Counted from the first letter of the stretch, positions 35,425 to 43,570 are shown. The stretch: 51,145 bases of DNA from an uncultured Dorea sp. (GCA_910586965.1 CAJUMF010000026.1:1-51145); one strand, 5' to 3'. The notes: generated from the sequence alone by a model not told the origin. Numbers and translations are program-made.

Positions 35425-35967
35425 ATGAAAAAATTTGTATGTAGTGTTTGTGGTTATGTTCACGAAGGGGATGCAGCACCGGAGAAATGTCCGCAGTGCG
35501 GCGTAGGCGCTGACAAGTTCACAGAGCAGGCAGAAGGCTTAAGCTGGGCTGCGGAACATGTTGTAGGTGTAGCACAGGGCGTAAGTGAAGATATTATTGA
35601 AGACTTAAGAGCAAACTTCAACGGCGAGTGTTCAGAAGTTGGTATGTACCTTGCTATGGCAAGAGTTGCACACAGAGAAGGATATCCGGAGATTGGATTG
35701 TACTGGGAAAAAGCTGCTTACGAAGAAGCTGAACATGCTGCTAAATTTGCAGAATTACTCGGCGAAGTAGTAACAGACAGCACTAAGAAGAATCTCGAGA
35801 TGAGAGTTGCTGCTGAGAACGGCGCTACAGCAGGAAAGTTCGATCTTGCAAAACGTGCAAAAGCAGCGAACCTTGACGCTATTCACGATACCGTTCATGA
35901 AATGGCAAGGGATGAGGCCAGACACGGCAAGGCATTTGAAGGACTTCTTAAGAGATACTTCGGCTAA
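35425..35967 (+). CDS. Reverse rubrerythrin (NADH peroxidase component)
   Basis: 180 aa with an N-terminal rubredoxin-like site (CSVCGYVHEGDAAPEKCPQCG), then a four-helix diiron ferritin-like domain (ECSEVGMYLAMARVAHREGY, WEKAAYEEAEHAAKF, HEMARDEARHGKAFEG). This domain order is that of clostridial reverse rubrerythrins, which reduce H2O2 with NADH-derived electrons. AAGGAGA precedes the ATG. The last 66 nt form attL of the 11-kb island; the reading frame is intact because the island supplies or preserves the 3' end. Confidence 0.95.
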   Translation: MKKFVCSVCGYVHEGDAAPEKCPQCGVGADKFTEQAEGLSWAAEHVVGVAQGVSEDIIEDLRANFNGECSEVGMYLAMARVAHREGYPEIGLYWEKAAYEEAEHAAKFAELLGEVVTDSTKKNLEMRVAAENGATAGKFDLAKRAKAANLDAIHDTVHEMARDEARHGKAFEGLLKRYFG

Positions 35968-35969
35968 GA
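35902..35969 (+). repeat. attL: direct repeat at the rubrerythrin 3' end
   Basis: 68 nt matching 47030-47097 with two differences (positions 35919 and 35961). It includes GACACGGCAAGGCATTTGAA, the last codons and the stop of rubrerythrin. Confidence 0.88.
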
Positions 35970-35996
35970 GGAAGACTGCGTAATATAAGGGTTTTT

Positions 35997-36033
35997 AAGA
36001 GGATGGACAAGCCAATTGTCTGTCCTCTTTTTT
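35997..36033 (+). terminator. Terminator after rubrerythrin (island side)
   Basis: AAGAGGATGGACAA and TTGTCTGTCCTCTT form a stem with a short loop and T-tract. A similar AAGAGGATT stem follows attR at 47106, so both att sides keep a rubrerythrin-like terminator. Confidence 0.85.
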
Positions 36034-36072
36034 GCTTTACAACAAGGGTTTTCCATGCCAAAAGTGGTAAAA

Positions 36073-36128
36073 AAGTGGATACCCTTCTTCTTATTTCACT
36101 TCTACAATTTCCATAAAGTGGATACCCT
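36073..36128 (+). repeat. Left integrase arm-type repeats
   Basis: AAAGTGGATACCC at 36073-36085 and 36116-36128, with a partial AAAAGTGG near 36061. The same AAAGTGGATAC repeats occur at the other end in the same orientation (46876 and 46918). This is the arrangement of arm-type Int sites in Tn916-like elements. Confidence 0.7.
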
Positions 36129-36172
36129 AAATCCTACCTTATTTCCCCCATTCATTAAAGGAGGAAATTAAC

Positions 36173-37393
36173 ATGAGCAACAAGAAAGACAGCGGTGTTT
36201 ATCAATTGGATAATGGCTATTGGGCTTACCGCTTCAAAATCAACATTGACGGTACAACAAAAGAAAAACGCCGCCGAACAGATGAATTTGGTAATCCATT
36301 CAAAACAAAGACTTCTGCCGTAAAAGCACGTCAACAAGCGATTGTGAATGAAAAAGTTAGTGCCGCCGCTCCACAAGTAAAACGACCAAGAAAAAAGGTC
36401 AGCGAAGTCTATAACGAATATTGTGAGTTCGGGAGAGCAGGAAAGGCGTATGCAACTATCAAGAAACAAGACAGCTTATGGAATAACCATATCAAGTCTA
36501 AGTTCGGCAAACGTTATGTAGATGATATTTCTGTCGCTGAAATCAATGATTATCTTGCAGAACTGTATTATACCGAGAACAGAGCATACAGCTATGTGGA
36601 ATCATTTCTAAAGGTATTTTATCTTATCTTCGGTCAAGCTTATTCACGTAATTATCTAAATGCAGAGCAGTACGACAAGCTCTGTAAGAATAAGGACACC
36701 AAAATCCATATGCCAAAAATGAAGATTGATGAAGATACCGATATTGTCACCTTTTCGGATGAACAGATGATAACATTATCAGAATACTTCAAAGATACCA
36801 ATGCTGAAACAGCTTTCATGTTGGGGAAGTATTGCGGCTTGCGTATCAATGAATGCTATGGATTAAAATGGTGCAATGTTGATTTTGACAATGATATTAT
36901 TAAGATAGACCGACAAATGCAGTATCAGAATGGTGTAATCAAGTTAGTATCTTTAAAGACCAGAAATGCCAGACGTGATATTGTCATGGCTACACCGCTG
37001 AAAGAGTATCTTCTATCTGTAAAGCGGCGCAGAGATGAAATCATGGTAGAGTTGGCAGAGCAAAGGGAGCAGAATCAGACAATGCTTTCCGATATGGGGA
37101 AGGAGAAGATATCCAGTCTGGAACTTGTCAATTCATTGGATGAAGGAAAGATACAGACCGTCAATTCCATGAAGTACCATACACAAAAGATAAAAGCACA
37201 GCACGGTATTGTCTTTAAATATCATTATCTAAGGCACACCTACGGGACAAGGCTTGCTTTGATGAATACGCCCATGCATATCTTATGTAATCAAATGGGA
37301 CACGCTTCAAGCAATGTCACACAGAAGTATTATCTGGGAAATTCCAAAGAGGGTGTAGACATTTTGAGAGCCAACTTAAATAGCATGAAATAG
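36173..37393 (+). CDS. int: Tyrosine site-specific integrase
   Basis: 406 aa. An N-terminal arm-binding domain (residues 8-50), a core-binding SAM-like domain (about 65-170) and the catalytic domain: Arg in YCGLRINECYGLKW, Lys near SLKTRNARRD, HYLRHTYGTRL (HxxR), MGHASSNVTQKYY with the His and nucleophilic Tyr. An insertion near residues 290-345 separates motifs. AGGAGG precedes the ATG. It lies directly inside attL and drives integration and excision at rubrerythrin. Confidence 0.95.
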   Translation: MSNKKDSGVYQLDNGYWAYRFKINIDGTTKEKRRRTDEFGNPFKTKTSAVKARQQAIVNEKVSAAAPQVKRPRKKVSEVYNEYCEFGRAGKAYATIKKQDSLWNNHIKSKFGKRYVDDISVAEINDYLAELYYTENRAYSYVESFLKVFYLIFGQAYSRNYLNAEQYDKLCKNKDTKIHMPKMKIDEDTDIVTFSDEQMITLSEYFKDTNAETAFMLGKYCGLRINECYGLKWCNVDFDNDIIKIDRQMQYQNGVIKLVSLKTRNARRDIVMATPLKEYLLSVKRRRDEIMVELAEQREQNQTMLSDMGKEKISSLELVNSLDEGKIQTVNSMKYHTQKIKAQHGIVFKYHYLRHTYGTRLALMNTPMHILCNQMGHASSNVTQKYYLGNSKEGVDILRANLNSMK

Positions 37394-37409
37394 CGTAATA
37401 GCAAGGGTT

Positions 37410-37436
37410 AGAGCGGTTTGTACCGTTCTTTTTTTA
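37410..37436 (+). terminator. Terminator after the integrase
   Basis: AGAGCGGT and ACCGTTCT pair (one G-T pair) around a short loop, followed by a T-tract. Confidence 0.75.
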
Positions 37437-37445
37437 TGCCATTTT

Positions 37446-37471
37446 ACGGATGGTTTCAACAGACATCTAGT
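37446..37471 (+). repeat. Island leader repeat, copy 1
   Basis: ACGGATGGTTTCAACAGACA followed by TCTAGT, found again at 38989 and 44065. It lies 119 nt before the serine recombinase gene. Between them is a perfect 10-bp stem, TGACACCGCT/AGCGGTGTCA (37490-37499, 37528-37537). Confidence 0.75.
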
Positions 37472-37589
37472 ACCATAACTTTTAAGTTTTGACACCGCTT
37501 CACTGACAACGGAATAATGCGGCTTAGAGCGGTGTCATTTCTTATGCTCAAAAGTACCACAACTAAATCAAGCAAAGGAGCGATACATC

Positions 37590-38159
37590 ATGAAATACGG
37601 ATATGCACGAGTAAGCACCAAAGGACAGTTAGACGGAAACAGCATTGAGGAACAGTCTACGGCAATTCAGAATCTATATTCTGACGCTGAAATTATTGTT
37701 GAAAGTTATTCAGGAGCAAAGGAACGACCTCTGTTTAATAAAATATTAGAGCAGTCACAGGAAAATGATTATGTCATTGTAACCAAATTAGACCGCTTCT
37801 GCCGCTCTACAAAAGAAGGATTAGAGTATATTGACCGTCTGATGAATAAAGGCGTAAAAATACATATCCTGAATATGGGGCTGATTGAAAATACTCCTAT
37901 GGGACGGCTGATAGTCACAAACCTGTTAGCATTTGCAGAATTTGAAAGAGCCATGATTATTGAGCGCACACAGGGCGGTAAGGCTATCGCCAGACAAAGA
38001 GAAGATTTTAGAGAAGGCAGACCACCAAAGCACAGCAGTAAGAAAATCAATCATGCTTTAGAGCTACTGGAAAACCATTCTTACAAACAAGTAGAAGAAC
38101 TTACCGGAATCAGTAAATCAACGCTCATCCGAGAAAAAAGGAAACGCACAGTAGCATAA
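37590..38159 (+). CDS. Serine recombinase (resolvase/invertase family)
   Basis: 189 aa. The catalytic serine is in YARVSTKGQ at residue 9-10, followed by the conserved LDRFCRSTKEGLEY, MGRLIVTNLLAFAEFERAMIIERT and a C-terminal Hin-type helix-turn-helix (SYKQVEELTGISKSTLIREKRKR). It is the short form that resolves or inverts DNA, not a large integrase. AAAGGAGC precedes the ATG. It might act on island multimers or on inverted repeats such as those at 20006/20154; this is only a suggestion. Confidence 0.92.
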   Translation: MKYGYARVSTKGQLDGNSIEEQSTAIQNLYSDAEIIVESYSGAKERPLFNKILEQSQENDYVIVTKLDRFCRSTKEGLEYIDRLMNKGVKIHILNMGLIENTPMGRLIVTNLLAFAEFERAMIIERTQGGKAIARQREDFREGRPPKHSSKKINHALELLENHSYKQVEELTGISKSTLIREKRKRTVA

Positions 38160-38284
38160 AACGCCAGTATAGGAGAAATTTTTATATAATTTTTCCGAGG
38201 TCACCTACACAATATCTTTTAAAACAATGCATAGTTACGTACCCTACTGTCATTATATGACGACGGTTAATCTTCAACGACTTT

Positions 38285-38316
38285 AGAGCCAGTCGGAAAA
38301 CAGGCTCTATTTTTTT
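38285..38316 (+). terminator. Intrinsic terminator or attenuator
   Basis: AGAGCC and GGCTCT pair around 12 nt, followed by ATTTTTTT, 40 nt before the next gene at 38356. Confidence 0.75.
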
Positions 38317-38355
38317 GCCCGAAAACAAATCAGAAAAAGAAAGGAGCTATTCATT

Positions 38356-38970
38356 ATGGTAAAGAAAATCAAAAGTAACACAAAATTTAGCAACGTGGAT
38401 ATTCTGGATTTCATGCGAAAGGTTGTAGCGAAACACACACGTTATTATCAGTCTGATTTTGAGATTGACAAGGAGACTTTACGGAGAGCGGCAGTCAGGC
38501 AGAAACAGCAGGAAAAAACTTTTATCTGGTTATGCCGTACCCATGGTACATGGTGTTTGCTTGAAAGGAATGTGTTCTTAAAAGATACAAGCGAATACAT
38601 CACATTCAATTATTATGCAGAGCAGTCTACAGAGTCCGTTCTTGCATTTGTGATTGAGATTACAGGCAACAGACAGGATTCTATTACAGGCAACGTGTAC
38701 ACTTTGGATTATGCGGAACATTGTAATTATGTACGTTCTGTATCTCTCTATCCCGAAACCGTCTTAATGCAATATGAGCATGGTTCTCGTATCAGAAAGG
38801 CAGATGAAAGAATTGACAGTTATCCTGATACCGAGTATGGAAAACTTGTCTCTATCCAGTATAAGCCACATTCAGACGAAGCATTGACGGCATTGTTACA
38901 TAGGGAGAGAAAGGAGGGGGTGCTCTATCGTGAAGAGTGCGCAAACGCTTATATAGCAAGGGTTTCATGA
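38356..38970 (+). CDS. Island protein of unknown function
   Basis: 204 aa, soluble, no recognised domain. The N-terminus is basic (KKIKSNTKFSNVDILDFMRK); the middle has TFIWLCRTHGTWCLLERN and a beta-rich region through TGNVYTLDYAEHC; the C-terminus is charged. AAAGGAGC precedes the ATG. Proteins of this size follow resolvase genes on related-looking elements, but no function can be given. Confidence 0.7.
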   Translation: MVKKIKSNTKFSNVDILDFMRKVVAKHTRYYQSDFEIDKETLRRAAVRQKQQEKTFIWLCRTHGTWCLLERNVFLKDTSEYITFNYYAEQSTESVLAFVIEITGNRQDSITGNVYTLDYAEHCNYVRSVSLYPETVLMQYEHGSRIRKADERIDSYPDTEYGKLVSIQYKPHSDEALTALLHRERKEGVLYREECANAYIARVS

Positions 38971-38988
38971 ATTTGGAAGGCTGATTTT

Positions 38989-39014
38989 GCGGATAGTTTT
39001 GACAGACATCTAGT
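38989..39014 (+). repeat. Island leader repeat, copy 2
   Basis: GCGGATAGTTTTGACAGACA followed by TCTAGT; four or so differences from copies 1 and 3. The TTGACA inside it could be a -35 element. It lies 116 nt upstream of the J-domain gene. Confidence 0.72.
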
Positions 39015-39091
39015 CACGATACAATCACATTTTATTTATTTAATATCGTGCGGTAGCACGACCCAGACACGTCGTTAAACTGTCTTTTTTT
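39015..39091 (+). promoter_or_regulatory. Leader with competing hairpins ahead of the J-domain gene
   Basis: CACGAT (39015) can pair with ATCGTG (39045), or TCGTGC can pair with GCACGA over GGTA (39046-39061): the two stems share bases and exclude each other. A weak AGACA/TGTCT stem with a T-tract follows (39065-39091). This looks like an attenuator. Confidence 0.5.
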
Positions 39092-39129
39092 ATTACCCAT
39101 TTTTACACAGAAGAAAGGAGCACAAGCAA

Positions 39130-39606
39130 ATGAACAAGTATTTTGCAGGAGTAACAACGATTGAGGAACTACGGAGACGGTACAGAGAACTTCTGAAGCA
39201 GTTTCACCCAGATAACGGCGGTGATGAAGAAACAATGAAAGCAATTAACATTGAATACGACAAGTTATTTGACATTCTGAACAAAGAAAGCAAGTCAGAC
39301 GGTCAGACCGATACCTACGACCAAAACGCCGAGAATCAAGCATTTAAAGAGATATTGAATCAAATTATCGGGTACAAAATGGAGATTGAGCTAATCGGGC
39401 GGTGGATATGGTGCTTTAACTGCTTTGCTTACAAAGACAGATTGAAAGAATTAGGATTCAAATTTGCCCCGAAGAAAAAGGCGTGGACGTGGCACTATGG
39501 AGAATTTTCACGTTATCACAAGGGAGAGATACCCATTGATGATATAAGAGCCAAATATGGCTCACAGAAGGTAACTCGTCAATCAAAACAATATTCCTTG
39601 AATTAA
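39130..39606 (+). CDS. J-domain (DnaJ-like) island protein
   Basis: 158 aa. Residues 8-50 form a J domain with the essential HPD in YRELLKQFHPDNGGDEETMK, so it should stimulate a DnaK-type ATPase. The rest (LKELGFKFAPKKKAWTWHYGEF) is a small domain often seen on phage and plasmid proteins. Plasmid and phage J proteins can help replication initiators, which fits the Rep gene at 44161. AAAGGAGC precedes the ATG. Confidence 0.85.
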   Translation: MNKYFAGVTTIEELRRRYRELLKQFHPDNGGDEETMKAINIEYDKLFDILNKESKSDGQTDTYDQNAENQAFKEILNQIIGYKMEIELIGRWIWCFNCFAYKDRLKELGFKFAPKKKAWTWHYGEFSRYHKGEIPIDDIRAKYGSQKVTRQSKQYSLN

Positions 39607-39621
39607 AGGAGCGTGAGAAGC

Positions 39622-39813
39622 ATGAGTAAAGAAGATTTTGTAAGCATTTTTGAATTGACACTTGTATCTGCCAATCTTGATATCATCAGTCTAACTCTGA
39701 TTGATGATAATACTGTACAGATTACATTTAAGGGCGGCGGCACAAGACGAGTGAACATTGAAGCAGACAGCCACAGCGCAATCATTCTGGACGTAATGAA
39801 GCATGTATATTAA
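39622..39813 (+). CDS. Small island protein
   Basis: 63 aa from the ATG at 39622, with GGAG 10 nt upstream. Mixed alpha/beta with TVQITFKGGGTRRVNIE; no family recognised. It is 15 nt after the J-domain gene and 21 nt before the next gene, hence in one operon. Confidence 0.65.
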   Translation: MSKEDFVSIFELTLVSANLDIISLTLIDDNTVQITFKGGGTRRVNIEADSHSAIILDVMKHVY

Positions 39814-39834
39814 TAAGGAAGAGAGGATTTTGTT

Positions 39835-40143
39835 ATGAGTACAGAAATCAAAACTTTAAACGGATGGACAGATTTTGTTGACCGTACAGGCAGGACAAGC
39901 ATTTATGATTATCTCCGCAAAGGGGATATCGTGGAAGAAAGACTTGTGGACTACTTTATGAACATAATGCCGCCAAGAGCAATGTCATATGGCTATCTGC
40001 AAGTCGGAGAACCCTATAACCATATTTACGATATTGACTACCGACTTAGAGCAACTTATATGACGTTTGCCGAATGTGACGGAAAATGGCGTTTTTGCGG
40101 AAATTGCTTTACTCATGAAACCATTGATAAAACCTATTGCTAA
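39835..40143 (+). CDS. Island protein of unknown function
   Basis: 102 aa, soluble, aromatic-rich, ending with a Cys pair (RFCGNCFTHETIDKTYC). GAGAGG precedes the ATG. The stop codon lies inside a terminator stem (40129-40163). No family recognised. Confidence 0.68.
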   Translation: MSTEIKTLNGWTDFVDRTGRTSIYDYLRKGDIVEERLVDYFMNIMPPRAMSYGYLQVGEPYNHIYDIDYRLRATYMTFAECDGKWRFCGNCFTHETIDKTYC

Positions 40144-40163
40144 ACCGTTAGGTTTTATTTTTT
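40129..40163 (+). terminator. Terminator within the island operon
   Basis: AAAACCTA and TAGGTTTT form an 8-bp stem with a 12-nt loop and a T-tract; only 21 nt later the next small ORF begins. Confidence 0.8.
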
Positions 40164-40183
40164 TACAGAAAGGAAGTGTTGCT

Positions 40184-40378
40184 ATGTGTTATTTTCAAGG
40201 TCAGGCAGTTGGGGAGTATTGCTCCTGTTGCCGTAATTGCAGTGATTATTTATCAACGTGTGTTCCTGTCGTTGGTTATGGCGGCTATGCAGTCGGTGAA
40301 TGTGATTTTGATTTTTGCAGTTATTGCCCTTGCTATTCAGAATGTGAGGAAATATGGGGAAAGGCGGTAGATTTATGA
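40184..40378 (+). CDS. Cysteine-rich small protein (11 Cys in 64 aa)
   Basis: ATG at 40184 with AAAGGAAG upstream; Cys at positions 2, 13, 15, 16, 19, 26, 40, 45, 48, 50 and 54, in CSCCRNC and CSYCPCYSEC groups. Its TGA overlaps the ATG of the next gene (ATGA), supporting translation. No signal peptide. It may bind zinc or an iron-sulfur cluster. A different frame here would encode a hydrophobic 64-aa peptide, but it lacks a good start. Confidence 0.6.
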   Translation: MCYFQGQAVGEYCSCCRNCSDYLSTCVPVVGYGGYAVGECDFDFCSYCPCYSECEEIWGKAVDL

Positions 40379-40653
40379 AATTACTGAATTATGACAAAAA
40401 AGATTTAATTTACCAGAATTTACGAACGACTGATAATAAGCCAGTATCAGACGGGTACACACAATGCCAGTACAAAATTTTATGCAATTTGATTCGCCAG
40501 AAAGGTATTGAAAAAAGATTCTTTGATTTTCTACTAGCGGAACTTTATAACCTGTCAGACTGGAAACAGCTAAATTACAAGCAGATGTACGAACTAATTC
40601 ATATTCTGACATTTTGGGATTATCAAACAGAGAAAGAGAGGGCAAACGCATGA
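40375..40653 (+). CDS. Small island protein
   Basis: 92 aa. ATG at 40375 follows AAAGGCGG at 7 nt and overlaps the previous stop by 4 nt. Helical, with CQYKILCNLIRQKGIEKRF and LNYKQMYELIHILTFW. Family not recognised; related helical proteins on mobile elements often bind DNA or other small partners, but nothing specific is visible. Confidence 0.65.
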   Translation: MKLLNYDKKDLIYQNLRTTDNKPVSDGYTQCQYKILCNLIRQKGIEKRFFDFLLAELYNLSDWKQLNYKQMYELIHILTFWDYQTEKERANA

Positions 40654-40892
40654 GCGAATTATTGAAAATCTATGAGAATGTTGTTAGATACGAAAAAGAA
40701 GTGGTACATATGGAAGAACGTGTTACCGAAGAAGTGATTCAACTTTCTAAACCATTTAAGGGCAAACTAAGCGTGGATGAATTGGAAATACTGCAAGACG
40801 CTATGTTTTCCGTTGCCTTGACTTCACAGCATGAGGGATTTAAGTTAGGCATGAAATACCTTGCAAAATTGCTTGCTGAATGTCTGGTGTAA
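40650..40892 (+). CDS. Small helical island protein
   Basis: 80 aa, almost all alpha-helical and heptad-like (NVVRYEKEVVHMEERVTEEV), with a C-terminal DUF-type GMKYLAKLLAECLV. Its ATG overlaps the preceding stop as ATGA. A possible terminator, GCAGACC/GGTCTGC, follows at 40899-40934. Confidence 0.65.
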   Translation: MSELLKIYENVVRYEKEVVHMEERVTEEVIQLSKPFKGKLSVDELEILQDAMFSVALTSQHEGFKLGMKYLAKLLAECLV

Positions 40893-40898
40893 AAGGGT

Positions 40899-40934
40899 GC
40901 AGACCTCTTGTATTCTGACGTATAAGGGGTCTGC
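40899..40934 (+). terminator. Possible terminator of the small-ORF operon
   Basis: Perfect 7-bp stem GCAGACC/GGTCTGC with a 22-nt loop and a weak T-tract; the convergent XRE gene ends 40 nt further on. Confidence 0.5.
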
Positions 40935-40973
40935 CGCTTCATTTTAGACATAAAAAAAGATGATGGATTCCAA

Positions 40974-41186
40974 TTATTTTTCATCATCTTCTTTGTAATA
41001 CTCGACAATATCAGGAATTGTGCAATCCAGAATACCGCAAAGCCTGTCTATTGTATGCAGACTGCAAATTTGGTTATGTTTCAACTTAGAAAGGGTTGAG
41101 CTTGAAATCTCATAATATTCAGTCAACATATACTGGCTAACCTGCTTTTCTTTCAGCGTTTTCCAGAAAGGGTCATATCGTATCAT
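40974..41186 (-). CDS. XRE-type helix-turn-helix regulator
   Basis: 70 aa; a minimal HTH_26/Cro-type domain (VSQYMLTEYYEISSSTLSKL and HTIDRLCGILDCTIPDIVEY). It faces the small-ORF operon and is divergent from the lipoprotein gene, so it may control one of them. The nearest GAGG lies about 14 nt before the ATG, longer than usual. Confidence 0.85.
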   Translation of the reverse strand: MIRYDPFWKTLKEKQVSQYMLTEYYEISSSTLSKLKHNQICSLHTIDRLCGILDCTIPDIVEYYKEDDEK

Positions 41187-41310
41187 ACTTTGCTATACAT
41201 CCTCGATTTTTGAATTAGTAGAAATATTTTTCTTGTATGCTGTTAAGTATACGGCTATAATCGAATTATTAACAATGTCGAGTTCTCGAAGTCAAAAAGG
41301 AGGAAAAAAC

Positions 41311-41781
41311 ATGGCAAGAATCAGAGAATGGAAGATGAAAAGGAAGAAGCTATTTTTATGTATTCTAGGTATTTGGGGTATCGTACTCACTTCTTGCGGA
41401 ACAAAGGATGATACACAAGTGCAAGAGGAACTTTCTGGAGTGCCAGATGTGGTGAGTTCCACAGTATTTGACACTGATTATAATTTGACGGTTATTGCGA
41501 ATAGTGACAAGATTGAGGATGAAGAAGAATTTGCGCGAACAGTTGTTCACATGTGTCAGGATAATAGTTTTCATACCACCAGATTCTCAACGGATATCCG
41601 AGGTTACCCAACTGAACTGAATATTTCAGTATATCTAAGTCGCAGAGACATAGAAGAAAGAAAAGAACCCGTCTGCAAAATTGAATTTAAGACGGATAAT
41701 TTCAATAAAGACTACAACATCAGAGATAATCCAGACAAATTTACCCTTTATCTGGATGGAGAAGAGATAGAATTTTATTGA
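41311..41781 (+). CDS. Predicted lipoprotein of unknown function
   Basis: 156 aa from the ATG at 41311 after AGGAGG. Basic leader (ARIREWKMKRKK), hydrophobic core LFLCILGIWGIVLTSCG with the lipobox L-T-S-C, then a short acidic spacer and a beta-rich domain. The lipid anchor predicts an outer-surface location, perhaps an exclusion or host-interaction protein. It overlaps the convergent XRE gene by 7 nt. Confidence 0.75.
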   Translation: MARIREWKMKRKKLFLCILGIWGIVLTSCGTKDDTQVQEELSGVPDVVSSTVFDTDYNLTVIANSDKIEDEEEFARTVVHMCQDNSFHTTRFSTDIRGYPTELNISVYLSRRDIEERKEPVCKIEFKTDNFNKDYNIRDNPDKFTLYLDGEEIEFY

Positions 41782-42197
41782 TTTTGCTTTCTGATTTTGT
41801 AATTCATTAAATAACGCATTTCAGATTGGTTATCTTCTGATAGTTTTTTATAATCAGACAGAAAATCGAAATCTGCTTTTGACAACTGCATAATGCTTTC
41901 AACAGGAATATGTTTTGATTGGAGATGTCGAACAAGGGTAATCCCCAAATCATAAGCAGTCGTATCTTCTTTAGATTCATTTACAACCGAATGTGAACCT
42001 GTTACCAGTTCATCCAACGAAACACCATAAAATTCCGCAATTAACAGAAGTGTATCTACATCAGGCACACGCCGCCCATTTTCAAAATAGCTGTAATTTG
42101 TACGGCTGATATTAAGTTTGGCGCACAATTCTTTTTGTGTCAGGTTACGCTCCTGTCGCAGTTCTAATAATTTCAGGCTAAGCCTATTCTTTGCCAT
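41775..42197 (-). CDS. XRE family transcriptional regulator
   Basis: 140 aa from the ATG at 42197 (MAKNRLSL, with GGGGTGA upstream). N-terminal HTH (LTQKELCAKLNISRTNYSYFENGRRVPD) and a C-terminal helical domain that may sense a ligand or dimerise. Divergent from the 408-aa membrane protein gene; probably the island's lysogeny-type repressor or a local autoregulator. Confidence 0.9.
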   Translation of the reverse strand: MAKNRLSLKLLELRQERNLTQKELCAKLNISRTNYSYFENGRRVPDVDTLLLIAEFYGVSLDELVTGSHSVVNESKEDTTAYDLGITLVRHLQSKHIPVESIMQLSKADFDFLSDYKKLSEDNQSEMRYLMNYKIRKQNQ

Positions 42198-42329
42198 ACA
42201 TTCACCCCGATTCAATATTTATGATTATATCAATCGGGAAAAAGTATGTGCTTAGTGTTAACAAATAGAGAAATATATTGTATAATTTAAAATGTCGCAT
42301 TATGTTGCAATTCGCTAGGAGGTTATACT

Positions 42330-43556
42330 ATGAGTGTAATACTATTTTTGATTCAATGGATTGGTGGAGTATACTGCTTAAATGGTGGAGATTTGAAGGA
42401 TGTAGATATTGGAACCTGGGTACTTTGCATTTTTTTAGGTTGGATTTTTATTATCCTTTATATAATTGGTTGTTTAAAAACAAATACTTCATCATCTAGT
42501 AATAGTTCTCCTTCATCAACGAACGAAGAACCATTAAGTCCTGATAATATATCCCAGAACTTATCAGACTCTACATTATCAGAACAAACCGCCAGTAATA
42601 CTATCTCAAATGAACCAGATTTAGTTAGTGATTTTGAATATATGGAATTGCTTAAACAATATTATTCAAAATATGGCGAAGAAGCATTCCTGCCCTCAAA
42701 GATACAAAATTTTATAGCTTCTAATCAATTTGATTCCAAGTTGGGCATTAAGTCTGATGATGTGATGAAAGATTTGTTAAAAATCAGCAGGACAGCCAAT
42801 ATTGCACCAGAGCAAGCCACTACACCACCAGTAGAAACAGAGCAGAGCCAGATTGCGAGCCACATGCCGCGAGTACAGGAACAGCGTGTGCAGAGCCAGA
42901 CCGTAAACACCACACCGCAAGTACAGTCACAGAGCAAGCAGAATCAGACTACATGCAATTCGTCAATAGACAAATATCCATTTGACATAAGGTACTCTCC
43001 TGAATTATGTTTTTTAACCAACACCAGTTTATCTGATAAATTCCCTGAAAATGTGGGACAGGGTGAAATGGTTATAAGATATTCTTCTATTGATATGGAT
43101 ATTAAGATTGTTGAGTACGCTATCATTGTAGACGATTGTTTATTACAGTTTAGCGAGGACGGTAAGATGTATGTGCTGAATATTCCTGATAATACCGTTT
43201 CTTCATATAACATTACAGGAGATAACGAACCACAGGATTTGCTTAAGTGGGTAAGGGAAAACGTTTTGCGTTCCCAGAAACAGATTAACGTTCTGTATAA
43301 AACCCCAAATGCATTGCAATGGCTGAAACTATACACTACTATTTTATCTTACCACACAACGCATACAATCAGCAGGGAAACATATTCCGCCGCCATGCGC
43401 CAATTACGGCAAGGATTTAAGTTTGCACCAGATGATGAAACAATAAGAATAGATAACAGGCAATGGTATTACAGCAATGAAAGGAAAACATGGGGTAATA
43501 TTGCCTTAAATATATTCCGTGATTATTTCAAGGAATTTACTACATACCATAATTAA
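42330..43556 (+). CDS. Membrane-anchored island protein with Ser/Gln-rich linker
   Basis: 408 aa, AGGAGG 8 nt before the ATG. Two hydrophobic helices at residues 1-14 and 28-48, then a low-complexity Ser/Asn/Thr/Gln linker (50-100 and 155-210, with QVQSQ and VQSQT repeats), and a C-terminal globular domain that ends with a Trp/Tyr-rich segment (NRQWYYSNERKTWGN). No family recognised. The topology resembles a surface or envelope-embedded sensor. Two terminators follow (43571-43593 and 43638-43670). Confidence 0.7.
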   Translation: MSVILFLIQWIGGVYCLNGGDLKDVDIGTWVLCIFLGWIFIILYIIGCLKTNTSSSSNSSPSSTNEEPLSPDNISQNLSDSTLSEQTASNTISNEPDLVSDFEYMELLKQYYSKYGEEAFLPSKIQNFIASNQFDSKLGIKSDDVMKDLLKISRTANIAPEQATTPPVETEQSQIASHMPRVQEQRVQSQTVNTTPQVQSQSKQNQTTCNSSIDKYPFDIRYSPELCFLTNTSLSDKFPENVGQGEMVIRYSSIDMDIKIVEYAIIVDDCLLQFSEDGKMYVLNIPDNTVSSYNITGDNEPQDLLKWVRENVLRSQKQINVLYKTPNALQWLKLYTTILSYHTTHTISRETYSAAMRQLRQGFKFAPDDETIRIDNRQWYYSNERKTWGNIALNIFRDYFKEFTTYHN

Positions 43557-43570
43557 GATAAGCAGTCGGC

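Noticed and set aside
40176..40370. Hydrophobic 64-aa frame overlapping the cysteine-rich ORF
   Set aside because: It would need a TTG start placed badly against the binding site and lacks the ATGA overlap with the next gene. The cysteine-rich frame is preferred, though not proven.
42840..42960. Glutamine/valine/serine repeats in the 408-aa island protein considered as a CRISPR-like or tandem DNA repeat
   Set aside because: The repetition is loose and at the amino-acid level (linker), without regular DNA units. No CRISPR array was seen anywhere in the window.
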